A stretch of 5,743 bases of DNA from assembly GCA_029778515.1 (NCBI GenBank), contig JAKOQD010000356.1:1-5743 (forward strand), written 5' to 3'. Source of the DNA: Actinomycetes bacterium (GTDB lineage: Bacteria > Actinomycetota > Actinomycetes > Propionibacteriales > Propionibacteriaceae). The position numbers were made by a program, and so were the translations under genes. Of the stretch, positions 1 through 5,710 are shown piece after piece. The notes beneath the pieces are model-generated. The model saw only the letters and a program-made list of their open reading frames with translations. It searched no databases and was not told where the DNA came from. Numbering within the stretch: position 1 is the first letter of the stretch; every line of letters begins with the position of its first letter.

Positions 1-777
1 CGGGCTGATCAGCTTGAGGATCAGCATGTGCTCGGCCATCCAGCCCTCGTCGCGGGCCATCGCCGAGGCGATCCGCAGCGCGAAGCACTTCTTGCCCAGC
101 AGCGCGTTGCCGCCGTAGCCGGAGCCGTAGGACCAGATCTCCCGGGACTCCGGGAAGTGCACGATGTACTTCGTCTCGTTGCACGGCCAGGCCACATCCG
201 CCCGCGCATTGCCGTCGGCGTCGACCAGCGGGAATCCGACGGAGTGCAGCGCCGGAACGAAGTCGCCTTCTTCGCCGATCAGGTCGAGTGCGGCCTGCCC
301 CATGCGGGTCATGATCTTCATGTTCGCGACCACGTACGGCGAGTCGGTCAGTTCCACACCGAGCTGGGAGATCCGCGAGCCCAGCGGGCCCATCGAGAAC
401 GGCACCACATACATCGTGCGACCGCGCATGCAGCCCTCGAACAGCCCCTTGAGAATCCCGCGCATCTCGGTGGGGTCCATCCAGTTGTTCGTCGGGCCGG
501 CGTCGATCTCACGCTGCGCACAGATGTAGGTACGGTCCTCCACGCGCGCCACGTCGGAGGGGTCCGAGCGGGCCAGGAAGGAGTTGGGACGCAGTTCCGG
601 GTTGAGGCGGATGAACGTGCCGCTGTCGACCAGCGCCTGCGTCATGCGCTCCCACTCGGCGTCGGAGCCGTCACACCACTCCACGCGATCGGGCTGCGTG
701 AGGTTCGCGACCTCTTCGACCCATTCCAGCAACTTCTTGTTGCGGGTCGGGGGATTTTCCAGTCCTGCAATCGTCAT
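1..777 (-). CDS. pckG: Phosphoenolpyruvate carboxykinase (GTP), N-terminal part, cut by window edge
   Basis: This cytoplasmic enzyme converts oxaloacetate plus GTP to phosphoenolpyruvate, CO2 and GDP, the entry step of gluconeogenesis. The frame runs without a stop from ATG at 777-775 to base 1, giving 259 residues of a protein that is normally about 600. Seen in the sequence: DVARVE with Arg78 (substrate arginine of the family), [11 protein letters not shown] at 92-102, [13 protein letters not shown] at 115-127, [19 protein letters not shown] at 212-230 (oxaloacetate-binding loop and the Mn-ligand lysine) and [11 protein letters not shown] at 249-259, where His250 is the second expected Mn ligand. 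The P-loop (ACGKTN type) and GTP-binding parts lie beyond the left edge. The start is supported by GGAG at 788-785, 7 bases before the ATG. It is transcribed divergently from the secreted peptidase gene at 1016. Identification is by recognised family motifs. Mycobacterial literature also uses the symbol pckA for this enzyme. Confidence 0.97.
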   Translation of the reverse strand, partial: MTIAGLENPPTRNKKLLEWVEEVANLTQPDRVEWCDGSDAEWERMTQALVDSGTFIRLNPELRPNSFLARSDPSDVARVEDRTYICAQREIDAGPTNNWMDPTEMRGILKGLFEGCMRGRTMYVVPFSMGPLGSRISQLGVELTDSPYVVANMKIMTRMGQAALDLIGEEGDFVPALHSVGFPLVDADGNARADVAWPCNETKYIVHFPESREIWSYGSGYGGNALLGKKCFALRIASAMARDEGWMAEHMLILKLISP

Positions 778-1015
778 CAGTGCACTCCGTCTCCGCGCGA
801 TCGACTCGGACGGCGCGGGGTCGGCGCCGTTTGGCTGCGCGATGCCTCTTACAAGAATGCCATGCGAACGTCGCGAAATCACCCTCGGGGTCAGCGGTCC
901 CGCGGGCAAATGCAGCAGCAGAAGTCCGGGTTTCGGAACAGCGCCACTCGTTCGGCAGACCGGGCTTGGGAATCGGTAAGGTCAGCGCCACTTCCGGTCG
1001 ATGGAGGAAAGCGTG
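778..1015. promoter_or_regulatory. Divergent intergenic region between pckG and the M15-like peptidase gene
   Basis: This stretch must hold the promoters of both flanking genes. On the plus strand TAAGGT at 977-982 fits the actinobacterial -10 pattern TANNNT and lies about 20 bases before the peptidase ribosome-binding site, but no convincing -35 is found at 16-18 bases from it. On the minus strand the pckG leader contains a 7-bp G/C hairpin, ACGGCGC at 810-816 against GCGCCGT at 824-830 with a 7-base loop, 33 bases before the pckG ATG. Such hairpins arise easily in DNA of this composition, so I give it little weight. No clear operator palindrome and no small gene were seen. Confidence 0.4.
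1003..1008 (+). promoter_or_regulatory. Ribosome-binding site GGAGGA deciding the start of the peptidase gene
   Basis: GGAGGA is a near-perfect anti-16S match. It lies inside the codons that follow the first in-frame ATG (1001), so that ATG cannot use it. It is 4 bases before GTG 1013 and 7 bases before GTG 1016, which makes GTG 1016 (or less likely 1013) the start. Translation from 1016 also gives a clean signal peptide beginning MRTLKS, without the acidic MEES extension. Confidence 0.8.
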
Positions 1016-1930
1016 GTGAGAACGCTGAAATCCGCACTCGTCGCTGCCGCCTGCTGTGCGGTCGCCACCCCGCTGCTGGTCACGCTGCCGGCCGCGGCGA
1101 AGCTGCCGGTTCCCAAACGCGCGGGGACCGGCCTGACCCAATACGCCGCCGCTCTGCAGGGCGAGCCAGAGGGGTTCGCCGCTTATGTACCGCAGACCAG
1201 CTGCGATCCGCAGTGGCGCAAAGGTCTCCAGCGGTTCCGCGACCTCGTCCTGGCGACCTACCCGCAGACCAAGGACTGGGGTTCGATGCGCGATTGCACC
1301 GACGACGGCATCAGCGAACACCTCGACGGCCGGGCCTGGGATTGGAACGCGAACGCGAAGGATCCCGCACAGTTCAAGGCCGCGACTGACCTGATCAACT
1401 GGCTGCTGGCCGACAACGCCTACTGGGCGCGGCGGCTGGGGATCATGTACATCGGCTACAACCATCGCATTTGGGGTGCGTACCGCGCGAGCGAGGGCTG
1501 GCGCGCGCTGTCGCCGTCCGACCCGCATACCGATCACGTGCACTTCTCGTTCTCCTGGCAGGGCGCGTTCGGCAAGACCAGCTTCTTCGACGGCACTGCC
1601 GCCGCGCAGGATTACGGACCCTGCCGGCCGTTCCGCGGCGAGCCGGCCGTCCTCTACAGCCGTACCCGCGCGAACTCGCGTCCCTGCAGCAACCCGCCGG
1701 GGTTGAGCCGCACCTCCGGCAAGCCCGGCAAACTGCTGTGGCGGGGCAGCCGCGGAAGTGAGGTCCGCACCGTGCAGTCGGCCCTCGGGGTGTCGGCCAG
1801 CGGCTACTTCGACGCCGCCACCATGCATGCGGTGGCCACCTTCCAGCGGTCGAAGAATTTGCCGGTGACCGGAGCCGTGGACACAGTCACCCGAACCCGG
1901 ATGGTCAGCGAGGGCATCCTCAAGCGCTGA
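1016..1930 (+). CDS. Secreted M15-like zinc peptidase (ARB_07466-type domain) with peptidoglycan-binding domain
   Basis: A 304-residue exported protein, probably a peptidoglycan-active metallopeptidase. Residues 1-28 form a signal peptide: basic MRTLK, a hydrophobic alanine/leucine run, then cleavage after Ala-Ala-Ala28. Residues about 60-185 resemble the actinobacterial ARB_07466-like/M15-like domain: SEHLDGRAWDW with His102 and Asp109, LGIMYIGYNHRIW in the middle, and HTDHVHFSF with His176. These three are the expected zinc ligands (H, D, H). Residues about 240-300 form a PG_binding_1 repeat (WRGSRGSEVRTVQSAL, FDAATMHAVATFQ, GAVDTVT), which should anchor the enzyme to the wall. The mature part has four cysteines (63, 94, 203, 224), suggesting disulfides outside the cell. 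An ATG at 1001 would add five residues but has no ribosome-binding site. The 3' end overlaps the convergent CoiA-like gene by 11 bp. The exact bond cleaved, or whether it is active, cannot be told from sequence. Confidence 0.88.
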   Translation: MRTLKSALVAAACCAVATPLLVTLPAAAKLPVPKRAGTGLTQYAAALQGEPEGFAAYVPQTSCDPQWRKGLQRFRDLVLATYPQTKDWGSMRDCTDDGISEHLDGRAWDWNANAKDPAQFKAATDLINWLLADNAYWARRLGIMYIGYNHRIWGAYRASEGWRALSPSDPHTDHVHFSFSWQGAFGKTSFFDGTAAAQDYGPCRPFRGEPAVLYSRTRANSRPCSNPPGLSRTSGKPGKLLWRGSRGSEVRTVQSALGVSASGYFDAATMHAVATFQRSKNLPVTGAVDTVTRTRMVSEGILKR

Positions 1931-2756
1931 GGCACCAGTGCCCGTGCGGGATGAGTTCGTCCGCGCCCACGACATTGCGACGAAGTCCGATGGCCAACGC
2001 CGGACCCCAATAGCCACAGCAGCGAGCATCGGTGGTTGTGCGGGCGGGAGCCGGTCGCAACACTGGCAGTCCACACGTGCAGCGTCCTTGCAGCCACTCG
2101 TCGACGACCACCTCGCGGCGCCGACCGCAGACTGGGCAGAGCAGGGCGACCCGCCCGGTCAGCCGCCGCTGTGCGTCCACTGTGTCCTGCCAATGGCACT
2201 TGCCGGACAGCAGCGCGGTCACAAGCGCCGGGACCGGCACCTTGCGACCCACGACGACGCACGCTTCCTGACCGACCCAGTCGGTGACCAGGAACAGCGG
2301 GAGTTCCGGGCCGTCGAGATGTCCGGCCGGGATCGACCGCACAAGCCACACGGCCCGCACGCCGGCTGCGTTGTAGGTGTCCTGCCGCTCCCGGTACTGG
2401 CGCAACACCTGCTTTGACCGTTGCACCTCGATCGCCACGCGCCGGCTGTCGTGGGTGGCCAGGACGTCGGCGACGAAGCCGGGACCAGGTACTTCGGTTC
2501 CGGGCGTCCAGCCGGCATCGGCGACGGCCCTCGCGACCACGGCCTTGAGATGCAGGTGCTCGGCCGACTCCCCCGGATGACAGTCGCTGTCCCGGGTGTG
2601 CACGAAGTGCCGGGTGCCTAGCCCCGACACCCGCGCGAAGCCGGGATGGCCGCAGGGCTGCAGAACCACCCGCTCACCGCGCAAGGCTGCCCAGCGATCG
2701 TCGGGCATCAGGGGTGCGCAGACCAGTTCGCCATCGACCATCGCGCTCAGGGGCAT
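1920..2756 (-). CDS. CoiA-like protein with PD-(D/E)XK nuclease-like domain and C-terminal cysteine cluster
   Basis: A 278-residue soluble protein resembling the competence protein CoiA family. CoiA proteins help process incoming DNA in transformable Firmicutes; the role of actinobacterial members is not established. The N-terminal part has the family's C/H-rich start: CGHPGF at 35-40 and HFVHTRDSDCH at 50-60. The core (about 62-140) has EHLHLK with His67/Lys71, Glu88, FVADVLA with Asp97 and IEVQRS with Glu110-x-Gln112, then YRERQDTYNAAGVRAVWLVR. That is the order D...ExQ...helix...W-L-V expected of the PD-(D/E)XK fold in CoiA. The C-terminal part has CPVC at 207-210 and CTC at 226-228, a likely zinc ribbon. 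There is no signal peptide or membrane segment. The start at ATG 2756 has no good ribosome-binding site; ATG 2741 (residue 6) is an alternative with none either. It has no operon partner. Family call is fairly firm, function is inference. Confidence 0.78.
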   Translation of the reverse strand: MPLSAMVDGELVCAPLMPDDRWAALRGERVVLQPCGHPGFARVSGLGTRHFVHTRDSDCHPGESAEHLHLKAVVARAVADAGWTPGTEVPGPGFVADVLATHDSRRVAIEVQRSKQVLRQYRERQDTYNAAGVRAVWLVRSIPAGHLDGPELPLFLVTDWVGQEACVVVGRKVPVPALVTALLSGKCHWQDTVDAQRRLTGRVALLCPVCGRRREVVVDEWLQGRCTCGLPVLRPAPARTTTDARCCGYWGPALAIGLRRNVVGADELIPHGHWCLSA

Positions 2757-2964
2757 GGTTTCAGCGGTAGTGGGTGCGGCCTACGAGGTTCAACGGCCGG
2801 ACCTGTTCTGTGGATGGCGGCGAAGCTCGGATCGCTGCGGGTGCTGGAGTTGAGAAAGGCTGATTCGTGAGCATTCCGGGCATCGGTTAGCCCCGCGGGC
2901 GGGGTTTCGGCGCCCGGGAAGCTAACGGATGCCCGGAACGCTCACGGATTGGCCCAGCACCGGC
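2757..2964. other. Non-coding region between the CoiA-like gene and the end of the oxidoreductase gene
   Basis: About 210 bases with no supported gene. It should contain the promoter of the CoiA-like gene, read leftwards. On the minus strand TTGAAC at 2793-2788 resembles a -35 hexamer, but the expected -10 (around TACCGC) fits TANNNT poorly, so this is only a weak candidate. The right-hand part is filled by the long inverted repeat described separately. Short open frames here show no recognisable protein. Confidence 0.5.
2863..2949. repeat. Long imperfect inverted repeat (29-bp arms), probable terminator or palindromic element
   Basis: The left arm at 2863-2891 and the right arm at 2921-2949 are inverted copies that match at 26 of 29 positions; mismatched pairs are 2865/2947, 2873/2939 and 2885/2927. 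The shared core reads TTCCGGGCATC on the left and GATGCCCGGAA on the right. The 29-base centre pairs further: CCC 2892-2894 with GGG 2916-2918 and GGGCG 2897-2901 with CGCCC 2911-2915, leaving a loop of about 9 bases. The whole 87 bases can thus form one hairpin. It starts 15 bases after the stop codon of the leftward oxidoreductase gene, which suits a transcription terminator, although no clear U-tract follows. Its arms are far longer than a normal terminator needs, so a dispersed palindromic repeat or small non-autonomous mobile element is the alternative. No flanking target duplication is evident. Confidence 0.85.
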
Positions 2965-3834
2965 TCAGCAGTAAGTCTGCGCAACCCACTCCAGCACGGC
3001 GGGATCGTCGTTCCACTCCGAGTCGCCGGCGCGCGGGTCGTGCAGCACCAAGTCGGTGAATCCTTCGGTCTGGCACCACTCATAAAAGCGCGCGAAGGCC
3101 TCCCGGCTGGCCAGCGGACGCCCGGCCGCACTGCCGGCCAAGAAGATCCGGCCGGGCACATCCCGGCCCGCACGCTGGCAGGCTTCGTCCAGCAACTCGC
3201 GTTGCCGACGCACGGCGGCGCTCATCGATTCGACCGTGGGGTCGGGGTCCCGCGGATCGCCGAACGTGATCCACGCTTCGGCGAACTCGGCCGCCGTGCG
3301 CATGGTGGTCGGTCCGCCCGCGGCGATCGCGAGGGGCACGCGCGGCTGCTGGACGCAGCCGGGGATGGTGCGAGCTTCGACCGCGGTGTAGGACGGCGTC
3401 GAGCCGGTGTAGGACGTGTTGCGCAGCAGCGCGTCCAGCATGCGCGCGAAGTCGTGGAAGCGCGCTGCACGCTCCCGCGGAGTCAGCGCCGGCTGGCCGA
3501 GGACGTCGGCGTCGAAACCGGTGCCACCGGCGCCTGCGCCCAGCGTGATGCGACCACCGGAGATGTGGTCCAGCGTCATGACGTCCTTGGCGAGCAGGAC
3601 GGGTTCCCGGAAATTCGGGGAGGTCACCATCGTGCCGAGCCGGATCGTGCTCGTGGCCATCGCGATCCCGCTTAGCCACGGCACCGCACCGAACCACGGT
3701 TCATCCCTATAGCGCCGCCATGACAGGTGGTCGTAAGTCCACAGATGGGCGAAACCCATGTCCTCGATCGCGCGTGCACGGGCAACGGCAACCGGCCACG
3801 GATCCGTGGGAATTAGCAGAACGCCGAGCCGCAT
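2965..3834 (-). CDS. LLM-class flavin/F420-dependent oxidoreductase
   Basis: A 289-residue cytoplasmic enzyme of the luciferase-like monooxygenase superfamily, a TIM-barrel group that uses reduced flavin or coenzyme F420. Seen: N-terminal strand MRLGVLLIP, GFAHLWTYDHLSW at about 27-39, ATSTIRLGTMVTSPNFREP at 60-78, and the family signature DHISGGRITLGAGAGG at 89-104, followed by DFARMLDALL and VPLAIAAGGPTT (167-177), the typical later barrel strand. Length is normal for the short F420-type members. Substrate cannot be predicted. The start is taken as ATG 3834-3832, which shares one base with the TGA stop of the upstream secreted-protein gene (TGATG); GTG 3837 would add one residue and overlap by four bases. 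No separate ribosome-binding site precedes either, which fits translational coupling. A large inverted repeat follows the stop by 15 bases. Confidence 0.88.
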   Translation of the reverse strand: MRLGVLLIPTDPWPVAVARARAIEDMGFAHLWTYDHLSWRRYRDEPWFGAVPWLSGIAMATSTIRLGTMVTSPNFREPVLLAKDVMTLDHISGGRITLGAGAGGTGFDADVLGQPALTPRERAARFHDFARMLDALLRNTSYTGSTPSYTAVEARTIPGCVQQPRVPLAIAAGGPTTMRTAAEFAEAWITFGDPRDPDPTVESMSAAVRRQRELLDEACQRAGRDVPGRIFLAGSAAGRPLASREAFARFYEWCQTEGFTDLVLHDPRAGDSEWNDDPAVLEWVAQTYC

Positions 3835-3836
3835 CA
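3832..3836 (-). promoter_or_regulatory. TGATG stop/start overlap, translational coupling point
   Basis: On the minus strand the TGA stop of the secreted NlpC/P60-like gene (3836-3834) and the ATG of the oxidoreductase (3834-3832) share one base. No Shine-Dalgarno sequence lies in the preceding codons, so ribosomes ending the first gene probably re-initiate on the second. Confidence 0.75.
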
Positions 3837-4364
3837 CTTGTAGTAGGGGTCAGCCCAGCCCAGGTACGGGCCCCAGTCGTTCATGCGGTGCCAGTCGATG
3901 GCCTTGACCGAACCGTCGGGCATATTCGTGACGGCCTTCCCGTCCCCGACGTAGGTCGCGATGTGCCCGGCGTAGTGTCCGGGATCCCAGAACATCTGCG
4001 CACCCAGCGGCGGATCTTCGTCCTTGGGGTGGGCCACCCCGGCGTCCTTGGCGCGGTACCACTGGTCGAACGCCGTCTGCAGGCGCGGTCCTCTGGGCAT
4101 GTAAGCATCGTCGGCCAAGGTCAGACAGCGTCCCCAGTAGCCGGTGGTGTGCGCCTGTGCCAGCGACAGCAAATAGGCGACAGCGCGGGCCGGGCTGCGA
4201 GTGGTCCCGACGGGATGCAATGCGGAGCGCGATACCGCCGGGGTGCGGTCGTGCGACCAGGACACACCGGCCTCGGACTGCAGGTCGAGGTCGATCGGGC
4301 GAGCAACCGCCGGCGTGGCGAAGAGCACGCTCAGGCCTGCGCCAAGTACGATCGCGTGCTTCAC
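3834..4364 (-). CDS. Small secreted NlpC/P60-like (cysteine peptidase-like) protein
   Basis: A 176-residue exported protein. Residues 1-21 are a signal peptide (MKH, hydrophobic stretch, cleavage after AVA21). The mature part has one cysteine, Cys80, in YWGRCLTLADDAY at the start of a predicted helix, followed by GAQMFWDPGHYAGHIATYVGDGKAVT (121-146). In NlpC/P60 and CHAP enzymes a cysteine at a helix start and a histidine in a G-H-(I/V)-x-x-Y-x-G strand form the catalytic pair; here these would be Cys80 and His134. Two tryptophan-rich segments close the protein (DWHRMNDWGPYLGW). It would therefore be a cell-wall amidase/endopeptidase-like protein, but the similarity is at fold-motif level and substrate is unknown. 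The GTG start is well fixed at the 5' side by an in-frame TGA two codons upstream, and a later start would destroy the signal peptide. No ribosome-binding site is seen. It lies 56 bp after the MFS gene and is joined by TGATG to the oxidoreductase gene. Confidence 0.75.
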   Translation of the reverse strand: MKHAIVLGAGLSVLFATPAVARPIDLDLQSEAGVSWSHDRTPAVSRSALHPVGTTRSPARAVAYLLSLAQAHTTGYWGRCLTLADDAYMPRGPRLQTAFDQWYRAKDAGVAHPKDEDPPLGAQMFWDPGHYAGHIATYVGDGKAVTNMPDGSVKAIDWHRMNDWGPYLGWADPYYK

Positions 4365-4409
4365 GATTCAAGTAGGTCAGATCAGGCATTCACCCGACAG
4401 TGGTACACC

Positions 4410-4425
4410 GGTGACATTCGTCACA
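4410..4425. promoter_or_regulatory. CRP-family operator-like palindrome upstream of the NlpC/P60-like gene
   Basis: The sequence GGTGACATTCGTCACA matches the CRP consensus TGTGA-N6-TCACA at 9 of 10 defined bases, with a perfect GTGA-N6-TCAC core; the inner bases extend the symmetry to GTGAC-ATTC-GTCAC. Its centre is about 53 bases upstream of the GTG start of the secreted-protein gene, a usual position for a CRP-type activator. It overlaps the stop codon of the MFS gene. The mycobacterial CRP (Rv3676 type) binds this consensus and is known to control secreted wall hydrolases such as RpfA. Binding here is inference. Confidence 0.5.
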
Positions 4426-5674
4426 CAGCGTGCCGTCTGTCACGGACCAGCAGAACGGCCGCCAGCACCGCCGTCGCCGTCACCACCGACAGTCCGGCCA
4501 GCAGATTGATGCGAGAGACGATGGCCCCGACGATCACACTGGAAACTGCCCCGCCGGCCTGTAGCGCGAGGCTTTCCACCGACATCATCGTGCTGCGAAC
4601 CTCGCTGGTGACTCTCGCGTGCAGAAGCCCGGCCATCACCGGTCCCTGCACTCCGATGGCCACATACAGCAACAGGTAGGCAGCCGTGGCGCCGCCGACA
4701 ACGGCCAAGGCCAGGCCCAGCACGAGCACACCCATGACGAGGAAGGCGCCTGCGCCCACCAACGCGCGGGCACCCGGCAACCGAGTGCTTACGGCGGCTC
4801 CGACAGCGGCAGCGGCGAACGCGGCAGCGGTGAGGAAACCGAATAGGGCCGCGCCCGCGCTCGCACTCCCGGCCAGCTCGGCGAAACGGTTGGGCGCGAG
4901 CAGTTCGACACCTGCCAGCACCAGCCCGAGGCAGGCCGCGACAATCATCAAGCGCCGGATCGGCGGATGCTTTACTGCGATGCCGACCGCCTGTCCGACT
5001 GTCTGCCGTACCGAGCCGCGCGCCGACTTCTCGCCTGTAAGCAGCAGCGCCGCCACGACGGCGTGCACGAGTGCCGCAACGGCGGCCACGAGGAAAGGCA
5101 CGGACAAAGTGATCACCCCGGTGCCCGTGCTGGGCAGCCCGGAGGCGGCGCGAGGTAGCAGACCACCGATCACCGCTGCCCCACCCAGCGCCAGCGATTC
5201 CGCGATCTGGCCGTGCGCCAGGCCGGATTCGACGTCCTCGTGTCCGAGCCCGTGCATCGCGTCGACGTACCAGGCTTCAACCGGCCCCGAGGAGAGTGCC
5301 CGCGAGGTTCCCATCAGGACCATGGCCAGCATGATGAACGGCACGGATCCCAAAACGCCCAAGAGAAGCAGGCTCAGCGCTTGCAGAACGGCGCTGGCGA
5401 CGATCACCGGCCGGCGTCCCCAGGCATCGGCCAAGCCACCGGTGGGCAGTTCCAAGCTCAGGGTCACCACGCTGTAGAGCGCCATCATCTGCCCCGTCTG
5501 GGCCAACGACAGTCCCCGCGCACCCAGCATCAGCACGAGCACGGGAATCACCAGACCAGCCGGCACCCAGCGCAGGGCACTGAGCACCACGAGCCGACGA
5601 GCTGGATTCACGCCGACCACGCTACGCGTGAGGGAGAGCCCCGGCTCACCCTCATAAGCCGGGCCCTCTGTCAC
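4421..5674 (-). CDS. MFS transporter (12-helix, drug/metabolite efflux type)
   Basis: A 417-residue integral membrane protein of the major facilitator superfamily, expected to export a small molecule by proton exchange. The hydrophobic segments are spaced as about 12 helices in two halves: the first six between about 28 and 215, a charged cytoplasmic loop at 214-240 (GEKSARGSVRQ...KHPPIRR), and the rest from about 241 to 410. MFS motif A is clear between helices 2 and 3: GGLADAWGRRPV at 79-90, with Asp83 and Arg87/Arg88. TSRALSSGPVEAWYVDAM at 123-140 is a conserved helix 4 region in one actinobacterial MFS subgroup. The substrate cannot be inferred. The GTG start at 5674 is supported by GAGGGGGG at 5690-5683, 8 bases upstream. 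It is the first gene of a probable three-gene leftward unit, 56 bp before the secreted NlpC/P60-like gene, and its stop lies inside a CRP-like palindrome. Confidence 0.92.
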   Translation of the reverse strand: MTEGPAYEGEPGLSLTRSVVGVNPARRLVVLSALRWVPAGLVIPVLVLMLGARGLSLAQTGQMMALYSVVTLSLELPTGGLADAWGRRPVIVASAVLQALSLLLLGVLGSVPFIMLAMVLMGTSRALSSGPVEAWYVDAMHGLGHEDVESGLAHGQIAESLALGGAAVIGGLLPRAASGLPSTGTGVITLSVPFLVAAVAALVHAVVAALLLTGEKSARGSVRQTVGQAVGIAVKHPPIRRLMIVAACLGLVLAGVELLAPNRFAELAGSASAGAALFGFLTAAAFAAAAVGAAVSTRLPGARALVGAGAFLVMGVLVLGLALAVVGGATAAYLLLYVAIGVQGPVMAGLLHARVTSEVRSTMMSVESLALQAGGAVSSVIVGAIVSRINLLAGLSVVTATAVLAAVLLVRDRRHAV

Positions 5675-5710
5675 CGCAACCGCCCCCCTCGGCGTTCCAG
5701 ACCCGGCTTA
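5641..5710 (-). promoter_or_regulatory. Overlapping inverted repeats around the MFS start codon
   Basis: CCCGGCTTA at 5702-5710 and TAAGCCGGG at 5655-5663 are perfect 9-base inverted copies, 38 bases apart. In the leftward mRNA they would enclose both the ribosome-binding site and the GTG start. AGCCGG (5657-5662, within the second copy) can pair instead with CCGGCT at 5641-5646 across a 10-base loop. The two hairpins exclude each other. This may be chance in G/C-rich DNA. The remaining bases to the right edge (5711-5743) show no gene or clear promoter. Confidence 0.3.

Noticed and set aside
810..830. 7-bp hairpin in the pckG leader
   Set aside because: Perfect but short and purely G/C in the stem apart from one pair; such hairpins are expected by chance here, so it is only noted in the intergenic entry.
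935..952. GGAACA followed by CGTT, resembling an ECF sigma (SigE/SigH) promoter before the peptidase gene
   Set aside because: The two elements are only about 8-9 bases apart instead of 16-17, so they cannot form such a promoter.
28..1389. 453-codon open frame on the plus strand
   Set aside because: It is antisense to pckG and then out of frame through the peptidase gene; the overlapped genes have clear family motifs and this frame has none.
671..2074. Long open frame on the minus strand opposite the peptidase gene
   Set aside because: It runs antisense to the peptidase gene, into the start of pckG and into the end of the CoiA-like gene. Its translation is rich in Arg/Gly/Ala with no domain, as expected of a G+C-rich antisense frame.
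2929..3675. 248-codon open frame on the plus strand
   Set aside because: Mirror frame of the LLM oxidoreductase, which carries the family signature on the minus strand.
3720..4679. 319-codon open frame on the plus strand
   Set aside because: Spans the antisense of three minus-strand genes including the secreted-protein gene with its signal peptide; low-complexity translation with no domain.
4686..5477. 263-codon open frame on the plus strand
   Set aside because: Antisense of the MFS transporter; Ala/Pro/Thr/Ser-rich composition is typical of such mirror frames.
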